A DNA stretch of 64,000 nt from Mesobaculum littorinae (lineage in GTDB: Bacteria; Pseudomonadota; Alphaproteobacteria; Rhodobacterales; Rhodobacteraceae). Positions 29,912 to 41,426 of the stretch are shown here, piece after piece. The translations under genes were made by a program, and so were the position numbers. The stretch lies in the NCBI RefSeq assembly GCF_004011175.1, contig NZ_RQXX01000001.1, positions 62,001 to 126,000 of the forward strand, in the 5' to 3' direction. The first letter of the stretch is position 1, and each line of letters starts with the position of its first letter. Below the pieces are notes generated by a model. It was not told the DNA's origin, did not search any database, and was given only the letters and a program-made list of their open reading frames with translations.

Positions 29912-30193
29912 TCAGTTGGTCACGTCGAAACCCGGTTCGGGGTCGTCCTGCATCGGCTGGGTATCGACGGTGTCGACGCGGGCGCTCGGCGGGCCCTTGC
30001 GCAGCCTGTCGACCATCTCCTGCACCGCGCGGGGGGCGCCTGCCAGGATCGCGCCAACGGTGCCGTCGGCATCGTTCCAGACCCGGCCCGACAGGCCAAG
30101 GGTTTCTGCCTCGGCCTTGGTCCAGGCGCGAAAGCCCACGCCCTGAACCCGCCCCGCTACGGTAACGCCCACGGTGACCCTGTCTTCGTCCAT
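29912..30193 (-). CDS. acyP: acylphosphatase
   Basis: A 93-aa enzyme hydrolysing acyl phosphates such as acetyl or carbamoyl phosphate. The signature [13 protein letters not shown] supplies the catalytic Arg (in VGFR), and [11 protein letters not shown] contains the catalytic Asn. It diverges from lepA across about 230 bp. Confidence 0.93.
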   Translation of the reverse strand: MDEDRVTVGVTVAGRVQGVGFRAWTKAEAETLGLSGRVWNDADGTVGAILAGAPRAVQEMVDRLRKGPPSARVDTVDTQPMQDDPEPGFDVTN

Positions 30194-30420
30194 TTCGTCC
30201 TCATTTCCTTCATCGTTCCTTGGGGCCGGTCCGGCCCGTCGCTAGGGGGGCAACGGTCCCTCGGCGCTTGGGTTCCGGGGCGGATGCGGCATGGGGCGGC
30301 CCGGGTGCGCGCCACGACCGCGATCTCCGAGGGGCCCCGACGTTCACGCCCTATTTCCCTTGCAAACCGCCGCCCGCCACGCCATCCACGTCGAAACCAC
30401 CCATTCAGCCCCGGACCCGC

Positions 30421-32223
<1,803 letters not shown>

Positions 32224-32569
32224 GCGGCAAGGCAGGCCTTGCCCTTTGCCCGGTCGCCGGGGCGGCGCCTGCGGGCCTCCGTCTCTGCCGGAGGGGGGCG
32301 CAGGTTCACATGTCCGTCCTACGGGCAGTTCGCCCCTGCGTCCTGTCGGCGTCTAGCGAAGCTCGATCCTGGCTCACCGTGATCGCCCCTAGGTCCGCCG
32401 TTTACCCGCGCACGACGCGGCGTTCGCCTTGCGTCATCCTGCGCAGCAGGCCGGACCGTGGCGTGGCACGAGAGCCGGTGCCGTGCCCCGGTGGCTTGTT
32501 GTCCCGACCCTTGGAACCGCTGGCACTCTCCATCCGTTTCGCCGGCGAACACCGGAAGGGAGATACCCG
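32224..32569. other. intergenic region after lepA
   Basis: A 346-bp spacer with the lepA terminator at its start and the promoter of the next gene at its end. A 12-base match to the 16S rRNA 5' region at 32365 is judged accidental. Confidence 0.5.
32226..32243 (+). terminator. terminator-like hairpin of lepA
   Basis: GGCAAGG-CAGG-CCTTGCC, a perfect seven-base-pair stem with a four-base loop, starts three bases after the lepA stop and is followed by CTTTG. Confidence 0.6.
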
Positions 32570-33064
32570 ATGCCCACCCCGCAAGAACTTGAACACAAGC
32601 TCTGGAAGAACCTCGCCTCGGACATGACCGTGATGCTGGGGCTGGAAACCGCGCTTGACGACCACCCCCGCCCCATGACGGCCATCCTCGACGAGGAGGG
32701 AGAAGAGCATGGGCCGCTGTGGTTCTTCACCTCGCGCAAGGCCAGCCTTTCCAAGGCGCTGGGGTCACCGTCGCCTGCCATCGCAAGCTTCGTGTCCAAG
32801 GGGCACGACATCTTTGCCACCATCCGCGGCACCCTGCGCGAAGATACCGACCCCCAGGTCGTCGAGCGGCTTTGGAACCCTCACGTCGCGGCGTGGTACG
32901 AAGAGGGCAAGGACGATCCGCAGCTGGTCCTTCTGCGGATGGACCTGTCCAGCGCCGAGATCTGGGAAAACGGATCGTCGCTGGTCGCCGGCGTGAAGTC
33001 GCTCTTCGGCTCTGATCCGAAGTCCGATTATCAGGACAAGGTCGCGGACGTTCCGTTGCGCTGA
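32570..33064 (+). CDS. pyridoxamine 5'-phosphate oxidase family protein (general stress protein 26-like)
   Basis: A flavin-binding split-barrel protein of 164 aa. The motifs LWFFTSRKASLSKAL, ARVSFVSKGHDIFATIRG-like IASFVSKGHDIFATI, and LWNPHVAAWYEEGKDDP match the general-stress-protein 26 branch, whose members bind FMN, FAD or heme and are usually linked to stress rather than vitamin B6 synthesis. ATG 32570 follows a strong GGAAGGGAG site. It stands alone. Confidence 0.88.
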   Translation: MPTPQELEHKLWKNLASDMTVMLGLETALDDHPRPMTAILDEEGEEHGPLWFFTSRKASLSKALGSPSPAIASFVSKGHDIFATIRGTLREDTDPQVVERLWNPHVAAWYEEGKDDPQLVLLRMDLSSAEIWENGSSLVAGVKSLFGSDPKSDYQDKVADVPLR

Positions 33065-33437
33065 CCAAGTCGCGCCGGTCCGGACTCACCCGTTGCCCAG
33101 CCGTGCTTCCGAGCCCGGGGAAAGCTGGGTAGGGCAGACGTTCGGCGCTGTTCGGAATGACTCTTATCAAGCCTTAGCGGCGAAGATCGCGGGCGCCGGG
33201 AACCGAATGGTTTCCGGCGTCGTCGTATGGGGACGTTCACACGGTCCATGCCGACCGGGGCGGGGGAGTGCGGCGGCCGAATAATCTGCGCAGGCAGATC
33301 CAGTTTCGACCGATCCGCGTATCTTACCACAAGGTCGCATGGCGAGGTGTCCGGGGGCCGGCCCCGGGGCGAAGCTCGCCCGGCGGCAAATTCCAACCTG
33401 CCCCCCGCGCGGGGGCAAAGATCAAAGGGCCGTCCAC
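33065..33437. other. intergenic region with a conserved-looking hairpin
   Basis: A 373-bp spacer between two plus-strand genes. It contains an 11-bp hairpin at 33194-33219 and otherwise no gene-like frame. The hairpin is 130 bp past the upstream stop, far for a simple terminator. Confidence 0.5.
33194..33219. other. hairpin with GAAT loop
   Basis: CGCCGGGAACC-GAAT-GGTTTCCGGCG forms an 11-base-pair stem with one G-T wobble. Function is unknown; a late terminator of the stress-protein gene or part of a small RNA are the options. Confidence 0.5.
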
Positions 33438-33842
33438 GTGATCCAGATCGCCGTCTGTTATGTCGCCACCGCCATCGTGTTCCTTGCCGCCGACGCGGTT
33501 GCGCTCAGAACCCTGATGCGGCCGCTGTTTGAGACCCATGTCGGCGACTGGCTGCTGCCCTCGCCCAGGCTGGGGGCGGCGGCGGGGTTCTACCTGATCT
33601 ACGTGGCCGGTCTGGTCTACCTCGTCTCCTGGCCCGCGCTGAAGGCCGGCGCGCCGTCACAGGCCCTGCTGAACGGCGCGGTTCTGGGACTGGTGGCCTA
33701 TGGCACCTACGAGATGACGAACTTCGCAACGCTGCGCAACTGGTCGTGGCAGCAGGTCATCGTCGACGGGACGTGGGGCACGATCCTGACCGGCGTTTCC
33801 GCGTGGATCGGCGTTCTCGTGGCCCGCGCGCTGGCGTCCTGA
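33438..33842 (+). CDS. DUF2177 family membrane protein
   Basis: A 134-aa inner-membrane protein with four hydrophobic segments. The motifs FLAADAVAL, NGAVLGLVAYGTYEMTNFAT and WGTILTGVSAW are characteristic of DUF2177. The family has no established function. GTG 33438 is used because AAGGG lies upstream and family similarity begins right there. Confidence 0.87.
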   Translation: MIQIAVCYVATAIVFLAADAVALRTLMRPLFETHVGDWLLPSPRLGAAAGFYLIYVAGLVYLVSWPALKAGAPSQALLNGAVLGLVAYGTYEMTNFATLRNWSWQQVIVDGTWGTILTGVSAWIGVLVARALAS

Positions 33843-33861
33843 TACGGGCGCCGGACTGGAC

Positions 33862-33880
33862 CGGCCCTGCAACAGGGCCG
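33862..33880. terminator. shared hairpin between the DUF2177 gene and the cold-shock gene
   Basis: CGGCCCTG-CAA-CAGGGCCG, a perfect eight-base-pair stem midway between two convergent stops (33842 and 33898). It probably terminates both. Confidence 0.6.
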
Positions 33881-33897
33881 ATCCGGGACGCATGGCG

Positions 33898-34104
33898 TCA
33901 GATCGCCGACAGGTCGCCCGCCGAATTGCGACCGTCGCGGCCCTCGATCAGTTCATAGCGAACCTTCTGGTTGTCGGCGAGGCCGGTCATGCCGGCCCGT
34001 TCGACCGCCGAAATATGTACGAAGATGTCTTTCCCGCCATCGTCCGGCGCAATGAAGCCGTAGCCTTTCGTCGTGTTGAACCATTTTACGGTGCCAGTCG
34101 GCAT
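33898..34104 (-). CDS. cold-shock protein (CspA family)
   Basis: A 68-aa single cold-shock domain binding single-stranded RNA and DNA. RNP1 (KGYGFI, 13-18) and RNP2 (DIFVHISAV, 26-34) are intact. An AGGAG site precedes ATG 34104. The long leader upstream may carry post-transcriptional control, as for other csp genes, but I see no decisive structure. Confidence 0.94.
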   Translation of the reverse strand: MPTGTVKWFNTTKGYGFIAPDDGGKDIFVHISAVERAGMTGLADNQKVRYELIEGRDGRNSAGDLSAI

Positions 34105-34350
34105 TCCGCTTCTCCTTCGTCGTCGGACCGCCCGCGGGAGTGCGGCGGGGTGGTGCTGCCGGGTCTTCCACATCCTGCGGCCTACCTGGGGCAAGGCGCG
34201 CGCGTGACAGAAAGTCGGTGTGTCACGATCCCAAAGGATGCCGGTGATTCCGCAAAACGCAAGTAAAAGTCTTGCTACGTTGGGGCGCGGGTCGCATTCC
34301 GTCGCTCGAATGCGCATCGCACGGCAGTCACGCCGGTATCCTGCCCGGGA

Positions 34351-35109
34351 TCAGTCGAAGGTCAGCCCCGTCAGGCCCTTGCCGGTCAGTAGCTGGGTCA
34401 GCAGCGCCGAGAGGTCGAACTGCGGCGCCGCGGCAACCGCGGCCGCGTGCGCGGGGCCGAGGGGCTGGCCCGCGCTCAACGCCAGCAGCAGCGTCGCGCC
34501 GCCCGGGGCCAGGCGATGCGGCGCGGGGTCGTAGTCGGGGCGCAGGATCAGCACCGCCTCGCCCGGCGCGCGGGCCGTGGGCGCACGCCCGTCGCGGATA
34601 TCGGTCCAGAGGCTCAGCACCGGCCAGCGGGACCGGACCAGCCGCAGGGACGGCGCAAGCTGCAGGTGCGCGGTCATCAGCCGGTCGGGCGGCACGTTTG
34701 CCAGGACCTCGGGCGGAAGTGGCGGGGCGTCGGCGGCGTGGTAGCTTTCGCGCAAGGCCAGCTCCAGCCGGGCGAGATCGGCGAGCCATGGGGCTCCGCG
34801 TGCAGGCGCCCAAGTCTCCAGGAACCCGGGCAGGGCCGCGCCGTAACGCTGCAGGATGGGCGAATCCGGCGGATGCGTCCGCACGAAGGCCCGCGCGAGG
34901 TCGGCAAATCGGTCGTCGAGGACCTGCGCGAGCACGGGAAAGCCGGACTTCAGCGCCTGCATCAGGCCGATGGTCACGTTGTTGCGGTAGACGTCGTAGC
35001 GCCGCCCGGCGGGTCCGCCATCCGGCGCCCGCAGCCCGTTTGGTTCGGGGCTGGCGGGGTCCAGCAGCGGGCCCAGGAACGGCGGCGTCTCCGGGGCCGT
35101 CCGGGTCAC
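34351..35109 (-). CDS. bufC: BufC-type partner protein (DUF2063)
   Basis: A 252-aa protein with an N-terminal DUF2063 domain (YRNNVTIGLMQALKSGFPVL, then RTHPPDSPILQRYG) and a variable C-terminal domain. In bufferin and methanobactin-type systems this protein works with the MNIO enzyme, recognising the precursor peptide. GTG 35109 overlaps the bufB stop as GTGA, so the two are translationally coupled. It is the last gene of bufABC. Confidence 0.85.
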   Translation of the reverse strand: MTRTAPETPPFLGPLLDPASPEPNGLRAPDGGPAGRRYDVYRNNVTIGLMQALKSGFPVLAQVLDDRFADLARAFVRTHPPDSPILQRYGAALPGFLETWAPARGAPWLADLARLELALRESYHAADAPPLPPEVLANVPPDRLMTAHLQLAPSLRLVRSRWPVLSLWTDIRDGRAPTARAPGEAVLILRPDYDPAPHRLAPGGATLLLALSAGQPLGPAHAAAVAAAPQFDLSALLTQLLTGKGLTGLTFD

Positions 35110-35969
35110 GCCGCGGCCTGCTGTCCCAGAGCGCGCGCAGCCCGCGCGGCCTCGGCCGCGAGGACAGGCCAGTCGGGGACATCGGTATCCCATTCGATCA
35201 GCGTGGGCACGGGGCCGAACCGTGCAAGGGCGTGGTCGTAAAGCGCCCAGACCGGGTCGGCCACGGGGCGGTTGTGGCTGTCGATCAGAAGCGGGCGTCC
35301 CGAATCGTCGTGATCCTCGTCATGCCCGGCGAGATGGATCTCCCCCACGGCACCGGTCGGGACGGCATCGATATAGGCGCGAGGGTCCAGCCCCAGATTG
35401 GTGGCCGAGATGAACACGTTGTTGATGTCGAGCAGAAGGCCACAGCCCGTCCGGGCCACGAGGTCCGTCAGGAACTCGGTCTCGGACCGGTCGCTTTCTG
35501 CAAAGGCCAGGTAGCTTGACGGGTTCTCCAAAAGCATGCGCCGGCCAAGCCTGTCCTGCACGACATCGATATGCGCCGCGACACGGTCGAGCGTCGCTTG
35601 CGTATAGGGCAGGGGGAGCAAGTCGCCGAAATAGGCGCCCTCATGCGTTGACCAGGCCAGATGCTCCGAGAAACTGGCGGGGGCGAGCCAGCCCATCAGC
35701 CGCGAAAGCCGGTCGAGATGTCCGGGATCGAGCGGACCTTCCCCGCCGATCGACAGGCCGACGCCGTGCACCGAAATCGGAAACCGATCGGCCAGGGTGC
35801 TTAGCTGCGACAGCGGGCGCCCGCCGTCGCCCATGTAGTTCTCGGCATGGATCTCAAGCCACTCGACGGGGCCCGGATCATCCATGATCGCCGCGAAATG
35901 CCGCGCCTTGAAGCCCACCCCCGGGGCCGGGGGCAGGCGGTCGCGGGGAATGGGCCCGGCGGTGGACAT
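35106..35969 (-). CDS. bufB: BufB, multinuclear non-heme iron-dependent oxidase (MNIO, DUF692)
   Basis: A 287-aa TIM-barrel enzyme that oxidises cysteines of the bufferin precursor to thiooxazole-type groups. DUF692 motifs carrying the iron ligands are present in order: EIHAENYMG, SVHGVGLSIGG, EHLAWS, LLENPSSYL, LLLDINNVFISATNLG, EIHLAGH, DSHNRPV and IEWDTDVP. ATG 35969 lies eight bases after the bufA stop. The substrate is presumably the neighbouring 95-aa peptide. Confidence 0.92.
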   Translation of the reverse strand: MSTAGPIPRDRLPPAPGVGFKARHFAAIMDDPGPVEWLEIHAENYMGDGGRPLSQLSTLADRFPISVHGVGLSIGGEGPLDPGHLDRLSRLMGWLAPASFSEHLAWSTHEGAYFGDLLPLPYTQATLDRVAAHIDVVQDRLGRRMLLENPSSYLAFAESDRSETEFLTDLVARTGCGLLLDINNVFISATNLGLDPRAYIDAVPTGAVGEIHLAGHDEDHDDSGRPLLIDSHNRPVADPVWALYDHALARFGPVPTLIEWDTDVPDWPVLAAEAARAARALGQQAAA

Positions 35970-35977
35970 GGGCCCGA

Positions 35978-36265
35978 TCAGGCGGGCAGATCGCGATCGA
36001 GCGGTTCGAGCGATCCCTGTCGGTCGCCCGGCAGGTCGATCTCTTCGCAGGTGCCTGCCTGGACGAGGGTCCAGGCATTGCCCTGCCAGTCGACCGTCGA
36101 TGTGCCGGCACAGGTCGTGCCCGGCCCGGCGGCACAGTCGTTTTCGCCCGCCTCGGCCACGCCGTAGCATTTCTCCATCGCCTGCGCCTGGACGGGCGCC
36201 GCGCCGTAGGTGGCGGTCAGAGCGGCCGCGACGGCACTGGCAACGGCAAGGGTACGGTTGGACAT
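35978..36265 (-). CDS. bufA: BufA1-type bufferin precursor (DUF2282)
   Basis: A 95-aa exported peptide: signal sequence (residues 1-28, ending APVQAQA), then a core with four Cys at 33, 44, 52 and 73 in EKCYG, NDCAA, TTCAG and GTCEE. This four-Cys pattern is typical of DUF2282 bufferins, which are modified by an MNIO enzyme and then buffer copper in the periplasm. Family knowledge indicates that some Cys become 5-thiooxazoles and others form a disulfide. It heads the bufABC operon with an AGGAG site; a DoxX-type bufD is not present here. Confidence 0.9.
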   Translation of the reverse strand: MSNRTLAVASAVAAALTATYGAAPVQAQAMEKCYGVAEAGENDCAAGPGTTCAGTSTVDWQGNAWTLVQAGTCEEIDLPGDRQGSLEPLDRDLPA

Positions 36266-36417
36266 CGAAGGCTCCTGGTAAGTCGTTACAACGCTACATG
36301 TCGGCAGTCTCGGCCGAAAGGGAAGAGGCCGGGCGCCGGGTCACAATATCACATGCGCGTGTCCGGGCGGAATGGGTCCGGCCGGACATACGCATGCAAA
36401 GGTTAACGCGCTGCGGT

Positions 36418-36437
36418 CCGGGGCCGTTCCGCCCCGG
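36418..36437 (-). terminator. terminator-like hairpin after thrS
   Basis: CCGGGGC-CGTTCC-GCCCCGG, a seven-base-pair stem with a six-base loop, 12 bases after the thrS stop; no T-tract. Confidence 0.45.
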
Positions 36438-36448
36438 GGCCATCCCGA

Positions 36449-38407
36449 TCAGGCAAGATCGGGCGGCATCGCGTCGCGCTGGATCTGCGCCATGAACTCG
36501 TCGAGCGACTGGGTCTGGGTCTGCTTCTCGCCCAGGCGCCGCACGGTGACGCTTTGGGTTTCGACCTCGCGCCCGCCGATGGCCAGGATCACCGGCACCT
36601 TGCCCACCGAATGTTCGCGGACCTTGTAGTTGATCTTTTCGTTGCGGGTATCGGCCTGCGCCCGCAGGCCCGCGGCCGTCAGACGCTGCACGACCTCGCG
36701 GACGTAATCATCGGCATCCGACACGATCGAGGCCACGACCACCTGCCGCGGCGCCAGCCAAAGGGGCAGCTTGCCCGCGTAGTTTTCGATCAGGATGCCC
36801 AGGAACCGTTCGAACGAGCCCAGGATCGCGCGGTGCAGCATCACCGGGCGGTGCCGGTCGCCGTCGGCGCCGACATAGCTGGCATCCAGTCGGTCGGGCA
36901 GGTTGAAGTCGGCCTGGAACGTGCCGCACTGCCATTCGCGACCGATCGCGTCGGTCAGCTTGAAATCCAGCTTCGGCCCGTAGAAGGCGCCTTCGCCCGG
37001 ATCGACCTCGTAGTCGCTGCGCACCGACAGGATCGCCTTTTCCAGCGCGCTTTCCGCCTTGTCCCAGACTTCGTCCGAGCCGACGCGCGTTTCGGGGCGG
37101 GTCGACAGCTTGATCTCGAACTTGTCGAAGCCGAGATCGCTGTAGACGCTGGCCAGAAGGTCGATGAAGGCGCCGCACTCGGCCTCGATCTGGTCTTCGG
37201 TGCAGAAGATGTGCGCATCGTCCTGCGTGAAGCCGCGGACCCGCATCAGACCGTGCAGCGCGCCATGCGCCTCATAGCGGTGGCACGAGCCGAACTCGGC
37301 CAGCCGCAGCGGCAGGTCGCGGTAGGACTTGATGCCCTGGTTGAAGACCTGCACGTGGCAGGGGCAGTTCATCGGCTTGAGCGCGTTCACCCGCTTTTCG
37401 TTGGCGTGCTCTTCGTCGATCTCCGTGATGTACATGTTCTCACGGTACTTGTCCCAGTGGCCCGAGGCCTCCCACAGCTTGCGGTCGACGATCTGCGGCG
37501 TCTTGATCTCGCGATACCCGGCGCGGCCCAGTCGGCGGCGCATGTAATCCTCCAGCTCGCGGTAGATCGACCAGCCGTTGGGATGCCAGAACACCATGCC
37601 GGGCGCTTCCTCCTGGAAATGGAACAGCTCCATCTCGCGGCCCAGGCGGCGGTGGTCGCGCTTTTCCGCCTCTTCGAGGAAGGTCAGGTGATCCTTCAGC
37701 TGCTGGCGATTCTGGAAGGCGACGCCGTAGATCCGCTGCAGCTGCTGGCGCGAGCTGTCGCCGCGCCAGTAGGCACCCGAGATGCGCATCAGCTTGAATG
37801 CGTCCGACGGCACCTGGCCGGTGTGCTGCAGGTGCGGGCCGCGGCAGAGATCCTGCCAGTCGCCGTGCCAGTACATCCGGATCGGTTCGTCGCCGGGGAT
37901 CGAGTCGATCAGCTCGACCTTGTAGGGTTCGCCGTTCTGTTCGTAGTGGCGGATCGCGTCGGCACGCTCCCACGTTTCGGTGCGAACCGGATCGCGGGCG
38001 GCGATGATCTCCTTCATCTTCTTCTCGATCGCGCCCAGATCCTCGGGCGTGAAGGGCTCGGACCGGTCGAAGTCGTAGTACCAGCCGTTCTGGATGACGG
38101 GGCCGATGGTCACCTTCACGTCGGGCCACAGCTCCTGCACGGCGCGGGCCATGATGTGCGCCAGGTCGTGGCGGATCAGTTCGAGCGCCTGCGTCTCGTC
38201 CTGCATCGTGTGGATGGCGATCTGCGCGTCGGCCTCGATCGGCCACTGAAGATCCCAGTGGCGGCCGTCGACGGTGGCGCTGATCGCCTTCTTCGACAGG
38301 GATTTCGAGATACTTTCGGCGACCTCGGCCGGCGTGGTGCCGGCAGGATAGTCGCGCGCGTTGCCATCGGGAAAGGTCAGGGAAATCGGGGATTGGTCAA
38401 GGCTCAT
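36449..38407 (-). CDS. thrS: threonine--tRNA ligase
   Basis: A 652-aa class II aminoacyl-tRNA synthetase. The N-terminal TGS domain ([16 protein letters not shown]) and the editing domain ([18 protein letters not shown], with the GWYYDF segment) precede the catalytic core with motif 2 ([14 protein letters not shown]) and the zinc-binding Cys in NCPCHV. The C-terminal anticodon-binding domain is complete. ATG 38407 starts the conserved TGS domain; the frame is open 32 codons further without similarity. Confidence 0.97.
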   Translation of the reverse strand: MSLDQSPISLTFPDGNARDYPAGTTPAEVAESISKSLSKKAISATVDGRHWDLQWPIEADAQIAIHTMQDETQALELIRHDLAHIMARAVQELWPDVKVTIGPVIQNGWYYDFDRSEPFTPEDLGAIEKKMKEIIAARDPVRTETWERADAIRHYEQNGEPYKVELIDSIPGDEPIRMYWHGDWQDLCRGPHLQHTGQVPSDAFKLMRISGAYWRGDSSRQQLQRIYGVAFQNRQQLKDHLTFLEEAEKRDHRRLGREMELFHFQEEAPGMVFWHPNGWSIYRELEDYMRRRLGRAGYREIKTPQIVDRKLWEASGHWDKYRENMYITEIDEEHANEKRVNALKPMNCPCHVQVFNQGIKSYRDLPLRLAEFGSCHRYEAHGALHGLMRVRGFTQDDAHIFCTEDQIEAECGAFIDLLASVYSDLGFDKFEIKLSTRPETRVGSDEVWDKAESALEKAILSVRSDYEVDPGEGAFYGPKLDFKLTDAIGREWQCGTFQADFNLPDRLDASYVGADGDRHRPVMLHRAILGSFERFLGILIENYAGKLPLWLAPRQVVVASIVSDADDYVREVVQRLTAAGLRAQADTRNEKINYKVREHSVGKVPVILAIGGREVETQSVTVRRLGEKQTQTQSLDEFMAQIQRDAMPPDLA

Positions 38408-38579
38408 CGGCCTGGTCCTCCTCGTCGGTTTGGCGCCCACGGAACGCCCGGTTGCGGGTATGTCTCGGGTCGCGTTTCTGACCGCGCCGGGGGGCGGCGT
38501 CAAGTCGCGGACAGGTTTTGCCTCTGGGGCATGGGCTGCTAGGTATCTGCGCCGACAGACCCCGAGGGAGCGACCACCG

Positions 38580-39323
38580 ATGACCGACTATCTCGAGACG
38601 CCGCAGGGCCGGCGCATCGCCTATGACCAGACACCGGGCACCGGCCCGGGGGTGGTGTTCCTCGGCGGTTTCCGCTCCGACAAGGAGGGGACAAAGGCGG
38701 TCTACCTCGAAGACTGGGCCCGGCGGCAGGGCCGCGCCTTCCTGCGGTTCGACTATTCCGGGCACGGAAGCTCGTCCGGCGCGTTCGAGGACGGCGCCAT
38801 CGGCGACTGGGCCGAGGATGCGATTTCGGCGATCGGCGCGCTGACCGAGGGGCCCCAGATCCTGGTGGGGTCGTCGATGGGCGGCTGGATATCGCTTCTG
38901 GTGGCGAAGGCGATGCCGGAGGCGGTTGCCGCGATCGTCGGCATCGCCGCCGCGCCGGATTTCACCGAGGACGGATTCTGGGCCTCGATGACCCGCGAAG
39001 AGGTCGAGGCGATGACCGAGACCGGCCGGATCGAGCGGCCGTCGGAGTACGGCGAGCCGCTGGTCGTGACGCAGCGGCTAATCGAGGAGGGGCGCACCCA
39101 GCTGGTTCTGCGCGACCCCCTGGTCCTGCCAATGCCGGTGCGCCTGCTGCAGGGCACGGCGGACGAGGATGTCGACGTGTCGGTCGCGCTGAAGTTGCTC
39201 ACCCATGCCGAGGCCGGGGACATGCATCTGCGGTTGGTCAAGGGCGCCGATCACCGCTTCTCGACGCCCGACTGCCTTGCATTGATCGAGGCCGCGGTCG
39301 ACGAGGTCTCGGCCCGCGTGTGA
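38580..39323 (+). CDS. alpha/beta hydrolase
   Basis: A 247-aa serine hydrolase resembling ABHD10-like thioesterases. The oxyanion region [13 protein letters not shown], the [11 protein letters not shown] loop, the nucleophile elbow GSSMGG (S99) and the His in KGADHRFS are visible. Substrate is unknown; related proteins hydrolyse palmitoyl thioesters or glucuronide esters. ATG 38580 is chosen because similarity begins there; the gene diverges from thrS. Confidence 0.88.
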   Translation: MTDYLETPQGRRIAYDQTPGTGPGVVFLGGFRSDKEGTKAVYLEDWARRQGRAFLRFDYSGHGSSSGAFEDGAIGDWAEDAISAIGALTEGPQILVGSSMGGWISLLVAKAMPEAVAAIVGIAAAPDFTEDGFWASMTREEVEAMTETGRIERPSEYGEPLVVTQRLIEEGRTQLVLRDPLVLPMPVRLLQGTADEDVDVSVALKLLTHAEAGDMHLRLVKGADHRFSTPDCLALIEAAVDEVSARV

Positions 39324-39519
39324 CGCGGTCGGGGAGGGGGCGGTACTGCGGTATCGGCTGGCAGTGGGCAACGGGAGTGCCGGAGCGGAGCGTTGGTGCC
39401 GGGGCAGGGGCGGGGCTGTCCTGTGCTTCCAGCTCGCCCTGACCGGTGGCGCGTGCGCAGCAGGCGGCGGCGTCCGGCCCCGACCGGGTTCGCGCCACAT
39501 ATGAAGCGGGGGGAGCGGC

Positions 39520-40035
39520 ATGGCCGTCTTTGCTCCCCCGTCGGTCCTGCAGGCCGTTCTCACAGGGCAGAAACGCCGGTTCTTCGATGCCTCCTCCACG
39601 GCCCCGAGCATCGCGCAGATGAACGCGCTCCGTCCGCGCGCCGGGGACACCACGCCCGGACGAAGACCCGAGGATACGGCGGGGTGCGCGGTCGAGATCG
39701 CCGCGACGTAGTCTCATGACGAGTGTCTGGAGTGGTCTGCCAACCCGGTCTACCTGGGGCGGGGATGCCACGGCGTGTCCGCCGCGGCGGTGGCCTATTT
39801 CGGCAAGCGAGGGGATGGCCTTCGGTCTGCCGAGGTCGCCTATATCGCCGTACTGGCCGCGGCCCCCGCGATGCCGCACCCGGCGCGCGACCGGGATCTG
39901 GCGCGGACCCGGCGCGATTTCGTGCTTTTGCAAATAGTGAAGACCGGGGCGCTGTCCGAGGCCGAGGCAACCGCCGCCCGGGCCTCTACGCTTGCGGTCG
40001 TCGCGCCCTTGCGGCCCTGCGCGGCCGGGGGATAG
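39520..40035 (+). pseudogene. decayed penicillin-binding protein, glycosyltransferase-51 remnant
   Basis: One reading frame carries two degraded pieces of a class A PBP transglycosylase domain, separated by a TAG at 39709-39711. The first piece has APPSVLQAVLTGQKRRFFD, matching the family's PxxxxxAxxxxEDxRFF but with the catalytic ED changed to QK. The second reads DECLEWSANPVYLGRGCHG, then AAAVAYFGK and AEVAYIAVLAAAP, equivalent to KDEILELYLNxxYLGxGAYG onward. The GGSTITQQ motif and the transpeptidase domain are missing. It lies between the hydrolase and phaZ and is surely not functional as a PBP. Confidence 0.65.
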
Positions 40036-40106
40036 CAAAGGGTAGGCTGTGCACGTCGGGCCCGGCCCGCCGCCCGTCGCGCGGCAGGCCGGGGTCCCGC
40101 CGTCGA

Positions 40107-41426
40107 TCAGACCGGGGTTGGCCCGCCCTTGGGGGTGCCACCACCGCTGCCGCTGGCGCCGACGGCCTTCAGGCGCGGGCCCGACTTGGGCTGGTTGCGG
40201 CTGTTGCCGTCGATGAAATCCAGCACCAGCGGGCGGATATTGTTGCGCCAGCTGCGCCCGGCGAAAATGCCGTAATGGCCCGCGCCCGGCTCGAGATGGC
40301 TGGCCTTCTTCGCATCCGCCAGGCCGGTCAGCAGATCCAGCGCGGCAAGGCATTGTCCGGGGGCCGAGATATCGTCGTTCTCGCCCTCGACCACCTTGAC
40401 GGCGGTCTCGGTGATCGCCCCGATATCCACCTGCTCGCCCCGGATGGTGAAGGCGTTGCGCCCGATCTCGTTGTTCTTGAAGATCCGCTCGACGGTCGAC
40501 AGGTAGAATTCGGCCGTCATGTCCATCACGGCGAGGTATTCGTCGTAGAACTTGTTGTGCTTGTCGTTGTCGCGCGCTTCGCCCTTGGCGGTGGCGACGA
40601 TCTGGTCGAAGAACGCCTGACCGTGCCGTTCGGCGTTCATCGCGATGAAGGACGACAGCTGCATCAGCCCGGGATAGACCAGACGCCCGACGCCCGCATA
40701 TTTCACGCCCACATGCTGGATGGCGAGGTGTTCAAGCTGGCCCATGGTGACGCGGTGGCCGAAATCCGTGACCTCGGTCGCGGCGGCAGAAGGGTCGATC
40801 GGGCCGCCGATGAGGGTCAGCGAGGCCGGCTGCGCCTGCGGCTCGCGCTCGGCTAGCCATGCCGCGGCGGCCAGCGCCAGCGGGGCGGGCTGGCAGACGG
40901 CGATGACATGGATGTCGGGGCCCAGATGCCGGATATGATCGATCAGGTAATCGGTGAAATCCTCGACATCGAACTTGCCCGCCGACACGGGGATGTCACG
41001 CGCATTGTGCCAGTCGGTGATCCACAGCTCGGCGTCGGGCAGCAGCGATGCGACGGTCGACCGCAGGAGCGTGGCGTAGTGCCCCGACATCGGCGCGACC
41101 AGAAGGATGCGGCGCGGCCGTTGGGGGCGGGAATGGACGTGGAACCGCAAAAGGTCGCCGAAGGGCTGCTCCAGCTCCTTTTCGACGGTCACAACGTGGT
41201 CGCGCCCGTCTTCTCCCACGACGGTGTGGATGCCCCAGTCGGGCTTGGCCACCATGCGCGAAAAGCTTCGTTCGGTGACCGCGCCCCAGGCGGCCATCAG
41301 TTGAAAGGCCGGGTTTGGCACGAGGCCTGTGATCGGGTAGGATCCGAAGGCGGAGGCGGTCGCACCCAGCCACTGGTTGGTGTTCCGGATCGTCTCCATC
41401 ATGTCGTAAGTCGGCAACTGCCGCAT
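40107..41426 (-). CDS. phaZ: intracellular polyhydroxyalkanoate depolymerase
   Basis: A 439-aa enzyme that mobilises stored PHA. The segment APMSGHYATLLRSTVASLLP and the nucleophile region VIAVCQPAPLAL (Cys178) match intracellular PhaZ of Paracoccus and Ralstonia. The C-terminal tail is Gly/Pro-rich and variable. ATG 41426 follows GGAAAGGAG. It diverges from phaC, with a PhaR-type box in between, so degradation and synthesis may respond to the same regulator. Confidence 0.93.
   Translation of the reverse strand: MRQLPTYDMMETIRNTNQWLGATASAFGSYPITGLVPNPAFQLMAAWGAVTERSFSRMVAKPDWGIHTVVGEDGRDHVVTVEKELEQPFGDLLRFHVHSRPQRPRRILLVAPMSGHYATLLRSTVASLLPDAELWITDWHNARDIPVSAGKFDVEDFTDYLIDHIRHLGPDIHVIAVCQPAPLALAAAAWLAEREPQAQPASLTLIGGPIDPSAAATEVTDFGHRVTMGQLEHLAIQHVGVKYAGVGRLVYPGLMQLSSFIAMNAERHGQAFFDQIVATAKGEARDNDKHNKFYDEYLAVMDMTAEFYLSTVERIFKNNEIGRNAFTIRGEQVDIGAITETAVKVVEGENDDISAPGQCLAALDLLTGLADAKKASHLEPGAGHYGIFAGRSWRNNIRPLVLDFIDGNSRNQPKSGPRLKAVGASGSGGGTPKGGPTPV

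Noticed and set aside
32365-32376. GATCCTGGCTCA, identical to part of the 16S rRNA 5' region
   Set aside because: Only 12 bases match and the flanks are unrelated; no other rRNA sequence follows, so it is coincidence.
35998-36020. ggttcgagcgatccc resembling a tRNA T-arm
   Set aside because: No acceptor or anticodon arms can be built around it, and it lies inside the bufA coding sequence.
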